A stretch of DNA of 64,000 nucleotides from Flaveria trinervia. Lineage: Eukaryota > Streptophyta > Magnoliopsida > Asterales > Asteraceae. Positions 29,433 through 41,839 of the stretch are shown one piece after another. The stretch is taken from positions 1 to 64,000 of the forward strand of contig JACCIX010000298.1 in the NCBI GenBank assembly GCA_025506515.1. Reading direction: 5' to 3'. Under the pieces are notes generated by a model. It saw nothing but the letters and a program-made list of their open reading frames with translations, was not told the DNA's origin and ran no database searches. The translations under genes were made by a program, and so were the position numbers. How positions within the stretch are numbered: position 1 is the first letter of the stretch; every line of letters starts with the position of its first letter.

Positions 29433-30600
29433 TCAAATCCAGTCATTAGAATATCGAAGTCCCATGGCACAAACATGACCTTCATGCTTTGCCTTTCCAA
29501 GGAGCTTTGTGAGTGGATCCTCAATGTTTTTATCAGTGTGAACTTTGTGAATACATATATTTCCCTTTTCAACTTCATCCCTTATGTAGTTGAATCTTCG
29601 CTCAATGTGCCTTGTTTTCTGATGTGCACGGGGTTCCTTGATTTGTGCAATCGCACCCTCGTTATCACAAAGAATCTCCAGAGGATCCTGAATGAAGAGA
29701 CTACCCCTAGATCGGCTATGAATTTCTTCAACCATGCAGTTTCCTGTGCTGCCAATGAAGCGGCGATGTATTCTGACTCTGTAGTGGACAACGCTACGAC
29801 TTCTTGCTTTGAGCTTTTCCAAGAAACAGCTCCCCCATTCAGGATAAAGATGTACCCCGATTGAGATCGTGAATCATCTCGATCGGTTTGGAAACTCGCA
29901 TCCGTGTAACCCTTTACTATGAGTTCCTCTTCACCAGTCTCGTAGATCAAGAACATGTCCTTAGTCTTCCTTGGGTAGTTTAGAATGTTCTTCATAGCCA
30001 TCCAATGACTATCACCAGGATTTTGCTGGTATCTACTTGTCATGCTTAAAGCGCATGACACGTCCGGTCTAGTCCATATCATTGCATACATGATGGATCC
30101 TATAGCAGATGCATATGGGATTGCCTTCATTCTATTCTGCTCCTCCTTTGAGCTTGGACATTGAGTCTTACTCAATATTGTCCCTCTCAGAATAGGTACA
30201 GTACCTTTCTTAGAGTTTTCCATCTTGAACCTTTTCAAGATTTTTTCAATGTATGCACTTTGATTTAAACCAATCAGCCGCCTTGATCTATCCCTATAGA
30301 TCTTTATTCCCAAAATATAGGCGGCTTCACCAAGATCCTTAATGGAAAAGCAGCTTCCAAGCCAGGCTTTTACACCTTCCATTCTTGGAACATCATTTCC
30401 AAACAGTAGAATGTCATCGACATATAATACTAGGAAAGTTATTGTGCTCCCACTACCCTTCTTATACACACAAGCCTCATCAGTGTTTTTTATGAAGCCA
30501 AATTTCTTGATCTCCTCATCAAAACGGTGATTCCAGCTTCTTGATGCTTGTTTCAATCCATAGATTGATTTCTTTAACTTGCATACTTATTAGGGTGTTT
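29433..30600 (-). pseudogene. pol: Reverse transcriptase (palm) and RNase H of element E pol
   Basis: The 324-codon frame 30556-29582 begins at KQASRSWNHRFDEE and has LYVDDILLFGNDV, GEAAYILGIKIYRDRS, TRPDVSCALSM, YTDASFQTDRDD and STTESEYIAASLAAQE, so the catalytic aspartates of the palm and of RNase H are present. A frameshift near 29720 puts the end in the 29822-29433 frame, with HIERRFNYIRDEVEKG and EDPLTKLLGKAKH, the end of Copia pol. This is the best preserved RT-RNase H of the A family here. Confidence 0.88.
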
Positions 30601-30914
30601 TGGATTGACAAAACCTTAGGCTGAACCATATAGACATCTTCCTCAAGATATCCATTCAGAAAAGCGGTTTTGACATCCATTTGCCAAATCTCATAATCAT
30701 AATGAGCAGCTATGGCAAAAAATATCCTTATGGACTTTAGCATCGCAACAGGTGAGAAAATTTCATCATAATCAACCCCTTGAGTTTGAGTGAAACTCTT
30801 TGCTACAAGTCTAGCCTTATAAGTATCCAAGTTTCCATGCATGTAGTTTTCTTCTTGAAAACCCACTAACTTGTAACTACCTTGGAGTTGAGAGGTGGTA
30901 TAACAGGTTCCCAA
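30519..30914 (-). pseudogene. pol: Reverse transcriptase, N-terminal part of element E
   Basis: The frame has HGNLDTYKARLVAKSFTQTQ, GVDYDEIFSPVAMLKSIRI and WQMDVKTAFLNGYLEEDVY with the first catalytic aspartate. A frameshift after VYMVQPK moves the reading into the frame of the palm domain. A has the same region broken at a different place (near 5660), so the lesions are independent. Confidence 0.85.
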
Positions 30915-31955
30915 ACTTGATTGTCATACATGGATTGCATCTCAACGTTCATGGCTTCAAGCCATTTGTCACAATCCAAATTGGACACTGCATCATGGTA
31001 TGTGGTTAGTTCATCTGAATCTACCACATAGCATCCATCAATGAAAATTCCGTATCTTTCAGGTGGATTACTAGTTCTGCCACTTCTGTGAACGTTTTGT
31101 GTGTATTGATCAACCGCTTGATCATCCTCAACATCCTCATGTTGAGTGCTAGTTTCAACCAAATATGCATCGGGTCGTGGCTCTTGATCCTCCTCAAGAT
31201 CCACTGTTCTACTGCTAGTTTTTCCATAAGGAACTTTGCTTCTAAGAACTCACCCTTTCTGGCAACAAATACCTTTTGTTGCAGTGGATTATAGAAATAA
31301 TATCCCATAGAATCTCTGGGATATCCAACAAATATACACTTGGTGGATCGAACTTCCAATTTGTTTGGGGTGGGAGTTTTAACATAAGCCTCAAAACCCC
31401 AGACCCTAAAGTATGATAGGGATGGAACTCTTCCATGCCATATCTCAAAAGGTGTCCTTTCACCTTTTTGGTTGGGGCCATATTCAGAATACGGGCCGTG
31501 GAGAGCAAAGCGAAACCCCAAAATGTTAGAGGCAAAGTGCTTCTAGCCATCATAGATCGGACCATATCCAATAAGGTTCGATTCCTCCTCTCAGACATGC
31601 CGTTATGTTGTGGTGTTCCACGTGGAGTGAGTTGTGAGACAATCCCACAACTCTTAAGATGATCTTGAAAAGCATCACTTAGGTATTCACCTCCTCTATG
31701 GGTGCGGAGAACTTTAATCGACTTGTTGAGTTGATTTTCTACTTCATTCTTGAAGATTTTGAACGTTTCAAAAGCTTCATTTTTGTGCCTTAATAAGTAC
31801 ACGTACCCATAGAGACTATAATCATCGGTAAAGGTAATGAAGTATCTTTCACCATTCCTAGTCATTGGCTTAAAAGGACCACATACATCCAAATGTATGA
31901 TACCTAATAAATCTTTTGCCCTTTCGTTGGTTCCACTAAAGGGTGACTTAGTCAT
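30866..31955 (-). pseudogene. pol: Integrase of element E pol with altered catalytic residue
   Basis: The 31955-31242 frame has IIHLDVCGPFKP (first aspartate), then RTHRGGEY where A reads RTDRGGEY and I reads RSDRGG, so the second catalytic aspartate is histidine. MSERRNRTLLDM gives the glutamate. A shift near 31500 leads to 31521-31021 with KCIFVGYPRDSMGYY and another to 31204-30866 with RSGRTSNPPERYG, the linker to reverse transcriptase. Confidence 0.85.
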
Positions 31956-32500
31956 TTTCCTTGTAAATAAGATTCACATACATCAAATGAATCATATTCA
32001 TTTGTTTTTAAAAGACCATTCTTTTAAAGTGTTTGTATACGTTTCTTGTTTATATGACCAGGATGACAATGCCAAAGATAGGTATCACTCAAATCCAACT
32101 TGAGTTTCTTGGGGTTAGTTTGGTACTATGAACTATTTAAAGTATTTTCATGAACCAATTCATAAATACCATTAATGGGAATAGCTTTAAAATAGAACAT
32201 ATCATTTAAAGAAACATGAATATCATTTTCAACAAAAGATAATACATAATCATAATGTCTTATTTGGGAAGCAGAAATAATGTTCCTAGTCAAACTAGGA
32301 GCATACAAAACATTCTTCAAAGTTACTTCCAAACCACTTGGAAGTTTTAGGATGTACTCCCCACGAGCTTCAACTTTGACTTTGGTTCCATTGCCCATGA
32401 AGAGGCTAACATCCCCTTGGTTGAAGTCCCTACTTCTTTTGAACTCCTGCAACAAATTGCAAATATGAGTTCCACATCCGGTATCCAATACCCATGTGTT
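31956..32500 (-). pseudogene. pol: Protease and pre-integrase region of element E pol
   Basis: VLDTGCGTHICNLL lies near 32505-32460 in the 32860-32126 frame, so the protease DTG is intact. The frame goes on through LEVTLKNVLYAPSLTRNIIS and stops at 32126. The HHCC domain (LGHINKKRI in A) is present at about 32090-31990 but broken by shifts. Confidence 0.8.
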
Positions 32501-33441
32501 AGAAGTTGTAACATTAAGATCAATATGAATCATGTAAATTGTACCTGAGGTTTGCCCCGCCTCCCTCTTTTCTCTTAACTCTTTGAGATAGACCGGACAA
32601 TTTCTCATCCAATGCCCTATCTCACCACACTTGAAGCATGGGTCGTTTGTAGCAACCTGGCTTCTTCTCCTTGGGCTTCGGAGGTTCTGCCCTAACAACC
32701 ATCTTCCCTTTTCCCCCAACGTGCCCCTTTCCTTTGGCAACAATTGCCTTAGGAGGGGGTTGAGACCTTCTCCTCCTCCCACCTTCATTGATGGTAAGAA
32801 CGGGTAAAACCCTTTTACCCATTCCCGCTTCGGCCGTTTTGAGCATTGAATGAAGTTCATTTATGCTCTTGTCCCATCCGTTCATGTTGTAGTTCATGAC
32901 GAATGCCTCAAACCATTTAGTTAGGCCATTAAGGATCAAATCCGTGGCCAACTCGTTTGAGACAGGACAATTAGCCTTTGAAGGCGATCGATGTGGCTTT
33001 TCATCTTAAGAAATAAGATGAAACCGATTGGGATTCCTCCATCCGACATGCATGAAGCGCTCGAACCGTTTCGAAGTGCTCCACCCTAGCTTGTTGCTGC
33101 AATGTTTCCCGCAACTAGGTGATCATGTCATAAGCTCCATGGAGCTCATATTCCTTTTAGAGGTTGGGTGTCATACTTGCTAACATTAGGCAAGAGACTT
33201 GGATGGAGTCTTCCATATATCTAACCCAATCGTTATAGGCCCCTTCATCCTCCTCGTTGGGTTCATCGGGGATGGGATCATCAAGGATGTAGGCCCGCTT
33301 TTCTTGCTTGAGAACGATTCTCAAGTTGCGGTACCAATCCATGAAGTTGTTAGGTGTTAGAAGATCCCTTGGAAGGATCGCCCTTAGAGATTGGTTGTTT
33401 TGGTTTGGTACATCGTTATTAGCATTGTTGTTCTCGGCCAT
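32501..33441 (-). pseudogene. gag: gag of element E
   Basis: ATG at 33441 opens MAENNNANNDVPNQNNQSLR, open to 33157 (95 codons). Stops and shifts follow from 33156 to 32960. The 32951-32622 frame has MATDLILNGLTKWFEAFVMN and GWDKSINELHSMLKTAEAG. The overlapping 32860-32126 frame has an intact knuckle CFKCGEIGHWMRNC (about 32640-32600). The family's Gag start and knuckle are better kept here than in A or I. Confidence 0.83.
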
Positions 33442-34894
33442 CTACAAGATTTTACAAAGTTCCATTTTAGTATTCATTGATATAATAATATTTCATTTAT
33501 TAATACCCTTTTATGTCTCATAGATGATTAATGAATAAATTTTTATAATCCAACGTTATTTTTAAATATTGGTTAGGTGACCTTATCCCATTATTTAAAT
33601 CAACAAGGTAGTCATGAATGACAATTGCAACCTATTGCAACTTCTAATGGTATGGGATCGTTTGAACATCTTATGTTTGAAACGACATGTTTATCGCATC
33701 AACACCTTTGTAAAATATATTTTAGGTGATCCATTCAATATATTTCACAAGTCAAGTCGTCCTACTTACACACACGTGTGAGTTTACTACATAAGTGGTT
33801 AGGTGACCTTTATCCAACAAACATGGTATTCTCACCTCCAGTTACAAGTTCCCTCAAAGTGGTTAGGTGACCTTTATCCCACTAAGAGTTTGCAAGTAAC
33901 CTAAGTGTTGTGTAAAAGGATGGTGTTAAACTTGTTTTAAAAGGGATTTAGATTACATAATTCTAGTATAGAAAGCTCTATGTACCATATTATTGTATGC
34001 ATTCAACCATATGGTACCCTATTGGTTCTTTTAAATAAAACCCATTTTATTTCGCAAATCATTAATCCTTTTATAAAACCATTCTATTTGTGCTTAATGA
34101 TTAGAGAACCAATTTCTTGTTATAGCATGTTTTAATAGACGGTTTGTTAATCATATTCAAATATTCAAAACAAATACCAACATAAGCAATCAACCAAGCA
34201 TAAACAATCCATTCACATATGCATAACAAAGCGTACTAAATTGAGCACACTTGTTAGCCAAAACAAGTGTGTCAAAAGGTCTTGTCCTAAGGGTTAAGAA
34301 CATGACACAAGGATGGCAAAAGGACTCCCACTTGAATCCACGTCTTCAAGCATCCTCTTTGTCCATCAATTCTTCAAATCTTGATCTTGAGCATCCTTAC
34401 AAAAAATGTATCCTAATACAATTTTATAATAATGGAAAAACTCCTAATCTATTTATTACAAACCAAATGAATAAATAAATTACAAAACAAGACTTTCAAC
34501 ATATGTTTAGATTATTACATAACCAAATGAATAAAACATGACAATCAATCAATCAATCCACAAGGTCAAGGCTTTGTTATGCATAACCAAACAACATATC
34601 CAAAAAAGTAAATCAACCAACTCAAGCATGGTTTCATTTAATTAAAAATCCAACAAATTTTTTTTATTATTTTTATATATATACACTGCTATGCGACAGC
34701 AGCCTTATTTATAAAAAATAGGATTTTTCAAGTTTTAACTAATTTAAAACCACAAGATTCAAGCCATCTCAATGCATATAAGATTAACCAACTTGAATCA
34801 AGAGAAACCAAGCTAAATCTTGAGTTCTAGGGTTTCTAATAACCTAAGAAAAGATACAAAATTGGATCTAAAGATGTTAGTGTTCATGCAACCC
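33442..34894 (-). promoter_or_regulatory. 5' leader of element E with hairpin and repeated motif
   Basis: About 1.45 kb without ORF. The hairpin 34246-34271 (arms CACACTTGT and ACAAGTGTG) is the counterpart of that in A at 2221. Three copies of GGTTAGGTGACC-TTTATCC lie at 33571-33589, 33797-33815 and 33861-33880, the reverse complement of A's motif, so they are in the same element sense. Confidence 0.6.
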
Positions 34895-34907
34895 GCTCTA
34901 GATGCCA
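34895..34907 (-). promoter_or_regulatory. Primer-binding site of element E (variant sequence)
   Basis: TGGCATCTAGAGC on the minus strand, one base after the LTR end. The same 13 bases as in A and I. Confidence 0.75.
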
Positions 34908-34908
34908 T

Positions 34909-35824
34909 TGAAGGGATTTTAACAAGTTTATCAAAGTTGTTTAACCATTTTAAAAATAAAACGCAGCGGATAATCATTTTAACATCTTGTTAGAAGTTTA
35001 CATAAACCATTTTATGTTGATTAAGATGGATCTATTTTCATGAACAAGTAACTTACAAAACAAGCATGGAAAGATAATGAAAACTACATTTCAAAGCTTT
35101 CTTTTGAGATGAAAAGGATGATGTTCCTCAAGCAAGACTCCAAATAGCAATCCTCAAGAAGTAATACCCCAAGCTCCTTCAGACACCCACTTGCTAGGTT
35201 GTGTTGCACCCACTTAAAAAAACCTCTTCCAAATCGATTTTCCAGTCAAGAATCCTTGCTTGAAGGCTGAAAATAAACTTGTTTTCAGCTCTAAAATCCA
35301 GTTCAAGAGAAAGAGATGAGAGAATTTCTTTTGCTTTGTGTGTGTGAGAGAAAGGTGTATCCTTTGGAAGAGTGTAATGCATGTTGGTTGCTTGGAACAA
35401 CAACATAAAATGGAGAGTCTCAATGCCCCTTAGGGGGCGGCCGAATTCACTCCCCAAAGGGGAGTTTCCCTCTCATTTTCAATTTTTATAAAATGTACAC
35501 TTTCATCCTTATGATTTTATAAAATTAAACCCCTTTTTAATTTTATAACAATAACACACTATTATTTGTCATTGTTTAACTAATTAAATAATGAAACAAA
35601 TATCTCTCATGAACAAATTATCTATATAATCTTGTTCATTTACAAAAGCAATGTTTTAGAAAACCCGGTTTCTAAATTGGTGCTAATATTTATTCGTATG
35701 ATCACATCAACGAACAAATATTTACTGGTGTTTGTTTGGCTTGTTATTGGGTATGACCCGACTTGGATCATATCACACTAGCCACATCAATTTAATATGT
35801 ATCTTGGGCAGATCACGTCTTTCA
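34909..35824 (-). repeat. 5' LTR of element E
   Basis: 916 bp, TGAAGGGATTTTAAC to CGTCTTTCA on the plus strand, near-identical to 27738-28668. The outer flank starts with TTTCC, the target duplication. Confidence 0.9.
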
Positions 35825-35829
35825 TTTCC

Positions 35830-36028
35830 TATCCCGACTACATCAGTATCTAAATCTACCCAAAACATGCGCACATAATGCCGGTTAACATTAACTTACA
35901 TAAAACGTTTACATAAAACCTTTACCTACAGGCACGTAGCTACTAGGACTGGAATCCCTTTCTTTTAGTCCCATTCTCAGTTTAAGATTAGGTGTTTTAA
36001 AATAATTACCCAATTCACTTAAACTTTT
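35830..36028 (-). other. Leader of element D, proximal to its 5' LTR
   Basis: Non-coding. Joined across E to 27595-27737, it makes the leader between D's primer-binding site and gag. It starts just after the TTTCC target duplication of E. Confidence 0.65.
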
Positions 36029-36040
36029 GCTCTGATACCA
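36029..36040 (-). promoter_or_regulatory. Primer-binding site of gypsy element D
   Basis: TGGTATCAGAGC on the minus strand, three bases after the LTR end, matching initiator methionine tRNA. It shows that the right LTR is the 5' one. Confidence 0.82.
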
Positions 36041-36604
36041 ACTTCTAAAGCCCTCGTTCCCGGGCACCTTACGGTTGGTCATTCATTGCACTAAAAACGT
36101 TATAAAACGTACATTTATTTTGCAGCAAAATTTAAAACATTCATTAATAACTAAAAAAATGTCATTTGCAAGATTTGTTTTCATCTCAAAATACAAGACA
36201 TGTCAAAATACGGATGCTAGCCTCAAAATGCTCCTAGTAGCTTATGTATCCACGCATGCAACTCCATATGTTCGTTCTTTCATACATGATCTTTCGTTCA
36301 TTACTCATTATTACTCGAATCTTATCTCTTGCAATATCCTGACTCATGCTCAAAAGCTGATGCTGTGTCGGGGCTGCTCACAAACCCCCGATTCATGTCC
36401 GAAGATTGACATAGCACAGGGATACGCGACAAAGATCCCATACGAGTCAATCATAGGGATTGAACTCCATCCGAGTCTGTTGCAACACAAAGTTGCTCAT
36501 CTCATTATCTCATCTCATGGACAAAGACCTCTATCGAGTCTGTTGTGACACAGAGTCGCTCACCTCATAACTATGCTTGGCTTTATGCCACACCCCCGAA
36601 GTTA

Positions 36605-36895
36605 TACATAACTCGGGTAACAACACCCCCAAAGACGTGGGTAACAACACCCCCACCAAAGTGGGTAACAACACCCACACCAAAGTGGGTAACAACACCC
36701 CCACCGAAGTGGGTAACAACACCCCCACCGAAGTGGGTAAGAACAACCCCACCGAAGTGGGTAACAACACCCCCCACCGAAGTGGATAACAACACCCCCA
36801 CCAAAGTGGGTAACAACACCCTCCAGCGAAGTGGGTAACAACACCCACACCAAAGTGGGTAACAACACCCCCACCAAAGTGGGTAACAACACCTC
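36605..36895. repeat. 24-bp tandem array in the right LTR of D
   Basis: Eleven units of the GTGGGTAACAACACCCCCACC type, one changed to GTGGATAAC. The order of variants differs from that of the left array. Open frames on both strands here are by-products. Confidence 0.92.
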
Positions 36896-37309
36896 TAAAG
36901 GTCAGTCACAAAGACTGGAACCCTTGCGTGCACACTTTAGGATTTGGTGAACCTCACGCGGTAGAGCTTAAGGCATTAAGAGTCGTGCACCTCTCTAAAT
37001 ATTGCTTGCAAGCCTCTCTATACTTCTCTCTTTATTCATTAATTTATTCATGCATGCATTCATTCATTACGTTCCTCTTTTCATTATCTTCCACTTTACG
37101 TTACATATTACTTTCATTACATTTAATAACATTCAACGCAAAGCCAATAGAAGACATACATATATAATAAGGAACATACATAAACATAAACATACACCAT
37201 CACCAATACAGGCACATCATACATGCATAACACACATCAAACATAAGCCATCACATCATAACCAGGCCTATCTTGCCATTTGACCCCTTAAAATCCACTT
37301 AGAAAACCT

Positions 37310-37870
37310 TAAGTCCAATTGGGCACATGGGACCTTCTAGGCGCATGAGCATAATAATTCTATGTGTAAAACAGTTTGGGCGCATGGACACTGTTTGGGC
37401 GTTTCTGCCCTGTTCAGCCACATCACCAACACTTAGCTGTTTCAAACACTTGGGCGCATGGACATTGTTTGAGCGCATGGCCAACACTTAGCTGTTTCAT
37501 TCACCGGGACGCATGGGCACTTTTTAGGCGCATGGCCAATACTTAGCCATTTCAAGCACTTGGGCGCATGGACACTGTTGGGCACATGGCCAACACTTAG
37601 CCGTTTCATTCCCTGGGACGCATGGGCACTGTTTAGGCGCATGGCCATTACTTAGCCGTTTCATTCACTGGGATGCATGTGCACTGTTTAGGCGCATGGC
37701 CAATACTTAGCCGTTTCATTCACTGGGATGCATGGGCACTATTTAGGCGCATGGTCCACGCTTAGGCGCATGACCCACTCTTAGGCGCATGGCCAACACT
37801 TAGGCGTCTGGCCTCTCATGCTGGACGCATGGACAACTGTTTGGGCTCATGAACCACTGTTCATGTTCAT
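37310..37870. repeat. 55-bp tandem array in the right LTR of D
   Basis: About ten imperfect units with GCGCATGGCCAATACTTAGC and CACTGGGACGCATGGGCACT, parallel to 24230-24800. Confidence 0.84.
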
Positions 37871-38516
37871 CAAAACATTCTGAAAAATTTTCTAAGGTAC
37901 CAATTTCACCCGATTATCATTCTAAGCATGCCCAAACACAGATCTAACATACTAAGCCATCAAAGCATGCTAAACATCATCTATAACCCATAATCAACAC
38001 TATAACATACATACATACATACAACATTCGAACATAAAGTTGTAAACCCACGGTTCTTTAAAAGATGTTTACATAATATGCATAATAGCCCAAATCAGTT
38101 AAAATCAGTAAAAGAGGGGTTCTAGAAACTAACCTTGAGCAGCTTTTGAACAACACTCTTCCAGTTCAAGACCCACTTCGATTCAGCTCTTGTATCCCGA
38201 AAACAAATTCTAAACAACCAGAACTTAGGTCAAGAACTCGAAACCCAGCTGAAACCAAGCTCATAGAAGAGAAGACTTACCTTTGAAGATGTTTCTTCCT
38301 CTTTCTCTCTCTAGAACCAGGTTCTCTATTCCTTCTTCTTCTTCCTCTAAGAGCAAAGCAGCTTTCTGCTTTGATATGGGCAACCATGCCCTTTACGTTC
38401 TAAAAATAATAAAATTTGTACTTTGTACACTTTTTCCCCTCTATTTGTGGACAATTTCTATTCCTTCCACTTACTTTCCTTTTCCTTTCGTTTAAATAAA
38501 ATTTTAGGGTGTTACA

Positions 38517-39985
38517 CACCAAGGGAGAGCAACACACATGGAGGTCCATTTTAAGAGACAAGCTCTTCACAAGCTTGTGTGTCAGCTGATGAAAGTACTG
38601 TAAACTTTCTCTTCACCTTGAATATCTTAATTGCATTCTTACAAATGATCTGGAGTACATGGAGATAGTTCAATAAATGGCTCTTCTCACTTACAGAGCC
38701 AAGAAGTTTTACAAGAGGATAAGGAGAAAGTTTCCAAGGAATGCAACTATTGGAAAGCTTGGTTAGACAAAATTAAGGTGAAGTGTTACAACTGTAATCA
38801 AATAGGACACTTTTCTAGAGAGTGCAATGTACCAAGTACAAATTGTGGCCAAGCAAAAACCAAACCAAGCTACACTGACAAAGCCAACCAGTATGAGAAG
38901 CGAAAGCACAAGTTGCAGTTGCTGTTGAAGAAGGAGGCTTTGACTAGAGCTTTCAGGTTGAAGATTCATGTAAAAATCAAGCACTGATGGCTGACCATGA
39001 TAAAGCCATGGTATTGGAACATCTTTGCACACCTGAATGTATTGCTAAAGTTACCAAATATAGGTCCTATAACTTAGAGATAAGATCTGATCTTGAGTCT
39101 TTGAATATCTTAAAAATCTGATTTTAAAAGAGCTAAAAATGATTACAAGTTTAAAATAGAAAATTTAGAGAAAACCATTTCAACTCTTAAACATGAGCAC
39201 ACAAATTATAGGACTCAAATCAAAGATCTCATTAGTAAGTTAACTGAGTGTCAGGCTGAGCTTGTAATTAGCAAAGCTAGGGTAGAAAAATATGTTATTA
39301 AAGAAGATACCTTCAAGAACATAATATCCTCATCCGTACATGCAAAATTTTGTTATCAGAATAAGCAGGGACTAGGATCTACTAAGATAGGTTTTCTACA
39401 TACAATATGGTCTATAAGATCTCCTAAGTGTGGAACTTGTGAAGACGAGATTCCTTTCATAGACCCTTTGAGTGAATAGGATGAAGAGGAGATAAAGAAG
39501 GATGGCTCTAGTAAGAGTGAAGAAGAGCCTCGTAAGGAGAGAAAAGAAGTTGAGATGACCAAGTCTAGAAGGAAGAACTTGATCAGAAAGGTCAAAAGAA
39601 ATTCCAAGAACGCTCAAGAGATCAAGCCCAATTTTAACTCTATGCAGAAACAAGTTTTATCTCTATAATCCTAAAAGTACTGTCCACATGATCAAGAAAG
39701 AAACTGCTAAGAAGTTGAAGAAAAAGCAAGCTTTCAAAGGAAACTCTTTTCCTTTTGAAAGCTCCAAAATGAAGAAGAAGATAAGTGAAAAATTGTTTTT
39801 CGAAGAAAAGTTGGTCTTAGAAGAAAGGAATACTTCCGAAGTACTCAAGCCTACTGTAGTGATAGCAAAATCTTCCGATGGTCTAGTCTCCAAAACTTTC
39901 AAAGTTGTTAAAACTTCCCAAGCATTGAAGGTCAAGTCTAAGCTTCCAAAGGTGGTGAGGAAGACAAAGAAATACCATGTGACTT
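38517..39985 (+). pseudogene. gag: gag of element C, 3' part with zinc knuckle
   Basis: The 38778-38987 frame has CYNCNQIGHFSREC, a canonical CCHC knuckle that binds RNA, then a Lys-rich stretch. The sequence to 39660 is full of stops, with a charged, possibly coiled-coil tail. The 39688-39987 frame is Lys-rich (KKETAKKLKKKQAFKG) and resembles the basic end of Sirevirus Gag. D splits this gag from its start at 21790-22576. Confidence 0.7.
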
Positions 39986-40123
39986 AAAGTTCTTCATCAT
40001 CATGAGCACATGGTCCTCCAATTTTGACGATAGGATCAATTACTGTTGCATTGTTTTCAACTTCATTTGATAAGCCCAAGACCAACAAGGCTTGGTTTCC
40101 AAATGTAATTAACCATCTCTTTT

Positions 40124-40531
40124 ATGAAGGAACAACTCAAGACAAATAAAAATGTATGGATCATTGATAGTGGTTGTTCTAGGCACATGACAGGCAATGG
40201 GTCACTACGCCAAAATTTTGATAAAATTGATGGAGGGCCAGTTGCTTTTGGAGGAGATAGGGAAGGTTACATTACTAGAAGGGGTAGAGGCAGAAATGGT
40301 AAGCTCAACATTGAAAAGGTAAACTTTATCAAGGAGCTCGGATACAATCTTCTAAGTGTATCTCAATTTTGTAATCAGAGTCATAACATGCTTTTCACTA
40401 GGCATGAGTGCATTGTTCTCAAGCTTTGGGTGGCTATTCCTCATGAGCATATCCTGCTGAGAGCCCCTAAGAGATGGAACATGTATAAGATGGACTTTGA
40501 AGAAACATCTCCCTTAAGAGAAGTTTCATGA
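40124..40531 (+). pseudogene. pol: Protease region of element C pol
   Basis: A 135-codon frame with the active site WIIDSGCSRHMTGNGSL and then NLLSVSQFCNQSHNM and RHECIVLK. The DSG is intact. It goes on to the pre-integrase region, where stops begin at 40531. Confidence 0.8.
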
Positions 40532-41440
40532 TTTCTATCTAAAGCAAATAGTGATGAGTCTATCCTATGACATAAAATAATATGCATGTAAAGATGGAAA
40601 ACATGAATAAATCAATTAAGAATGACCTGGTAACCGGAATGCCAAAGAAAGAGTTTACAAGTGATGACCATTGTGTTACATGCCTCAAAGGGAAGCAACA
40701 CGATGTATCTTAAAAGACAAAGGAAAGAAACTCTATCACTACTCCCTTACACTTATTACATTTTGATGTATTTTGCCTCACTAGTGTAATGAGTGTAGGA
40801 ATGACCTCGTATTGTTTAATGATCACAGATGACTTTACAAGATTCACTTGGGTCTTCTTTCTTAGAACTAAGGATGGGACTCTTGAAATGTTGAAGATTT
40901 TATCTTAAAGATTGAGAATCAAAGTGATCACAAGGTCAAGACCATAAGATATGATCATGGAACTAAACTTAAGAATCAAATCATTAATACATTTTGTGAT
41001 GAAAAGGTATTACAAGACATTATAGTGCTCTTAGGACTCCTCAACAAAATGGTGTTGCTGAGATGAAAAACAGGATACTAGTAAAAGCTACAAGGCTATG
41101 TTATCTCATTCTAAACTGCCCATCGCCTTCTGAGTAGAAGCAATAAACATTGCTTGCTATGTGCAAAAGGGAGTTTTAGTAGTCAAGACTTATGGTATGA
41201 CTTCTTATAACTTTAGCACAAGAAAAAACCTTTTCTTGGTTTTCTCATGTCATTTGGATGTCCTTGCACCATCTTGAATACCATAGACCAAATAGCCAAA
41301 TATGATAAGAAATCAGATGATGGACAGTTTATTGGATACTCTTCCTAAGCCAAGGCTTATAGATTATATAATCTTTGAACTAGAAGTTAAAGAGTCAGCC
41401 AATGTGACTTTTAATAGCCACACTCCATGTCTGAAAGGTT
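40532..41440 (+). pseudogene. pol: Integrase remnant of element C pol
   Basis: Short matches in changing frames: CLKGKQH near 40680, TDDFTRFTWVF near 40825-40860, a NGVAE.KNR-like stretch near 41050-41090, and a SFGCPC-like stretch near 41240-41275. Stops throughout. The catalytic residues cannot all be placed. No reverse transcriptase follows. Confidence 0.6.
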
Positions 41441-41839
41441 GTAGTCTTGTTTAGCTATTTGATCTTGATTTATATACCAACTGTTTTAACTAATCTTGTG
41501 ATAATGTTACAAGGTCCATAGTCATCTTATTAGCAGGTGATCCTAATCCAAGATTTGAGCTGAGAAGACCATCAAATGATGTTACTTCAGCTCTAGTGGT
41601 AGCTATCCCTGCAAATGGAGTTCCTATTACCATAACCATGTCAAATTAGCTGATACATCTGAGATGCTACCAAATTCCAACTCAGAGGCATAACACTCAA
41701 ACGAAGGAGTTTCAAAGTTAGAAAAATGGTGGTTGTGACAGTAATCAAGAGTTTGTTGATGTTGACAACCACTCCATTATAGACAACAGGGGTCATCAAT
41801 AAACTTAGAGGTTTTGGCTGCATTGGTTCAGGGGGAGTT
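41441..41839 (+). other. Tail of element C and polypurine tract
   Basis: Decayed linker (FELRRPSNDVTSALVV near 41555-41605) followed by non-coding DNA. TTGGTTCAGGGGGAGTT at 41824-41839 is the B-family polypurine tract. The change from pol linker to tract within 250 bases marks a deletion or recombination point. Confidence 0.55.

Larger units (their letters stand above)
27738..35824 (-). mobile_element. Copia element E, structurally complete, inside gypsy element D
   Basis: LTRs 27738-28668 and 34909-35824 (minus strand TGAAAG...CCCTTCA) with an exact 5-bp target duplication TTTCC (27733-27737 and 35825-35829). Right to left: 5' LTR, primer-binding site, leader, gag, protease, integrase, reverse transcriptase, RNase H, tail, polypurine tract, 3' LTR. 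8.09 kb. Protein-level match to A and I is strong although the LTR termini differ. All domains present, but several frameshifts and an integrase active-site change make it defective. Confidence 0.92.
22577..38516 (-). mobile_element. Ty3/gypsy element D with large LTRs, most of pol deleted, host to element E
   Basis: Two large LTRs (left 22577-25459, right 36044-38516) in the same orientation flank an internal region with, on the minus strand, a primer-binding site (36040-36029), gag (27594-26271), a protease trace and the last part of pol (25935-25600). Exact 5-bp target duplication CACCA on both outer flanks. Integrase and reverse transcriptase are absent between about 26200 and 25930. Copia element E (27738-35824) sits between the leader and gag. 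Without E, D is about 7.85 kb. Gag and the pol end resemble plant chromoviruses, perhaps the Tekay lineage (inference). Confidence 0.88.
36044..38516 (-). repeat. 5' LTR of gypsy element D (right copy)
   Basis: About 2.47 kb, same sequence as the left LTR but without about 360 bp at 36262. The left terminus reads TCTAAAG instead of TGTAAAG, a mutated end. It ends GTGTTACA at 38516, followed by the target duplication CACCA. Confidence 0.87.
38517..41839 (+). mobile_element. Copia element C, right part
   Basis: Continues the gag of C after the CACCA duplication of D: zinc knuckle, gag tail, protease and a much decayed integrase. Reverse transcriptase and RNase H are missing. The body runs into a polypurine tract at 41829-41839 and a B-type LTR. 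So either C ends in an internal deletion, or two elements have recombined. Confidence 0.75.
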
